NCBI GenBank assembly: GCA_027318525.1
Contig: DAHVPA010000089.1
Span: forward strand, 1,378-7,547
DNA: 6,170 nt
Direction of reading: 5' to 3'
Source: Candidatus Cloacimonadota bacterium
GTDB taxonomy: Bacteria; Cloacimonadota; Cloacimonadia; Cloacimonadales; Cloacimonadaceae
The notes under the pieces were generated by a model that was given only the letters and a program-made list of their open reading frames with translations, did no database searches and was not told where the DNA came from. Position numbers and translations under genes: made by a program. Below, piece after piece: positions 5,900 through 6,170 of the stretch (positions are counted from its first letter, which is position 1; each line of letters opens with the position of its first letter).

Positions 5900-6170
5900 A
5901 TGAACTGCCCGTTTCTACTTGTTTCTACACTGTTCCATACTCAACATGATAACTTTGCCAATTTCTATATTCTCCCCATCATTATATTCCTAATCTCTTG
6001 CACACTCGAAAAATTGAATTTTAGTCTACCCGACAAAAAATACCTCCCAAAACCTTCTACAATAAAATCTATTATATTTCCAATATCAATATCATTTATT
6101 ATTTCTATTGAACTACGATTTCGTTTATGGTTATTTCCTGAAAATTATCTTCCTGGATACTATTTTATAA
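5900..6170 (+). CDS. Putative membrane protein, N-terminal part (open at the right edge)
   Basis: From the ATG at 5900 the frame runs 90 codons to the end of the window without a stop. GAAGGA (5888-5893), which overlaps the desulfurase stop codon, lies six bases before the ATG, a good ribosome binding site. The protein has hydrophobic stretches at residues 22-36 (FYILPIIIFLISCTL) and 55-70 (IKSIIFPISISFIISI), so two membrane segments are likely, separated by a Lys/Pro-rich loop (44-53). A third hydrophobic patch follows at 72-79. I do not recognise the family. From 5941 on the segment has about 28% G+C by hand count, with G very scarce on this strand, unlike the preceding genes; this suggests foreign origin or a sequence join. 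An open frame of 90 codons in such A+T-rich DNA is unlikely by chance but not proof of a gene. Confidence 0.5.
   Translation, partial: MNCPFLLVSTLFHTQHDNFANFYILPIIIFLISCTLEKLNFSLPDKKYLPKPSTIKSIIFPISISFIISIELRFRLWLFPENYLPGYYFI

Noticed and set aside
5944..6125. Minus-strand open stretch of about 59 codons in the low-G+C segment
   Set aside because: The purine-rich minus strand made it worth checking, but it has no usable start or ribosome binding site and is interrupted at both ends, whereas the plus-strand frame has both a start and a ribosome binding site.

Overview
The window is bacterial DNA, roughly half G+C by eye except for its last ~270 bases, which are much poorer in G+C. It looks like a strict anaerobe with a fermentative, H2-evolving metabolism. 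The evidence is an [FeFe] hydrogenase, a long MutL/GlmL-type ATPase of the kind linked to B12-dependent amino-acid mutases, and an Fe-S-sensing Rrf2 regulator next to a cysteine desulfurase. The lineage cannot be fixed from this much sequence; an uncultured phylum of amino-acid fermenters (Cloacimonadota, for example) would fit, but that is inference.

Layout. (1) 1-683, + strand: the 3' part of an [FeFe] hydrogenase catalytic subunit gene, closed by a textbook intrinsic terminator (702-735). (2) 684-1013, a 330-base gap: that terminator, the first copy of a 53-bp structured repeat (771-823), a candidate promoter (922-952), and a 6-bp GCAG-tetraloop hairpin (987-1002) just ahead of the ribosome binding site of the next gene. 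(3) 1014-3911, + strand: a 965-residue three-part protein with an N-terminal MutL-type ATPase, central barrel-sandwich modules and a C-terminal alpha/beta segment. (4) 3926-4942, - strand: a secreted protein of unknown function with TolB/WD40-like repeats, convergent with the previous gene. (5) 4943-5224: its own promoter, the second identical copy of the 53-bp repeat (5051-5103), and a promoter facing right with an IscR-like operator candidate. (6) 5225-5650: an IscR-like Rrf2 regulator, translationally coupled by a TAATG overlap to (7) 5650-5889, the N-terminal end of a cysteine desulfurase that stops after 79 codons. (8) 5900-6170: a low-G+C segment with a well-placed ribosome binding site and an ORF still open at the window edge, encoding a putative membrane protein.

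How the genes relate. The Rrf2 protein carries the Cys3-His cluster ligands of IscR and probably controls the desulfurase gene it is coupled to and its own promoter, linking Fe-S supply to demand from enzymes such as the hydrogenase. The hydrogenase and MutL-like genes are separate transcription units and are not obviously linked in function.

The points most worth pursuing are the duplicated 53-bp intergenic element with mutually exclusive pairings, the broken desulfurase at a composition boundary, and the MutL-like protein with a C-terminal half about as long as its ATPase. No tRNA, rRNA, CRISPR array, transposase or phage gene was seen.
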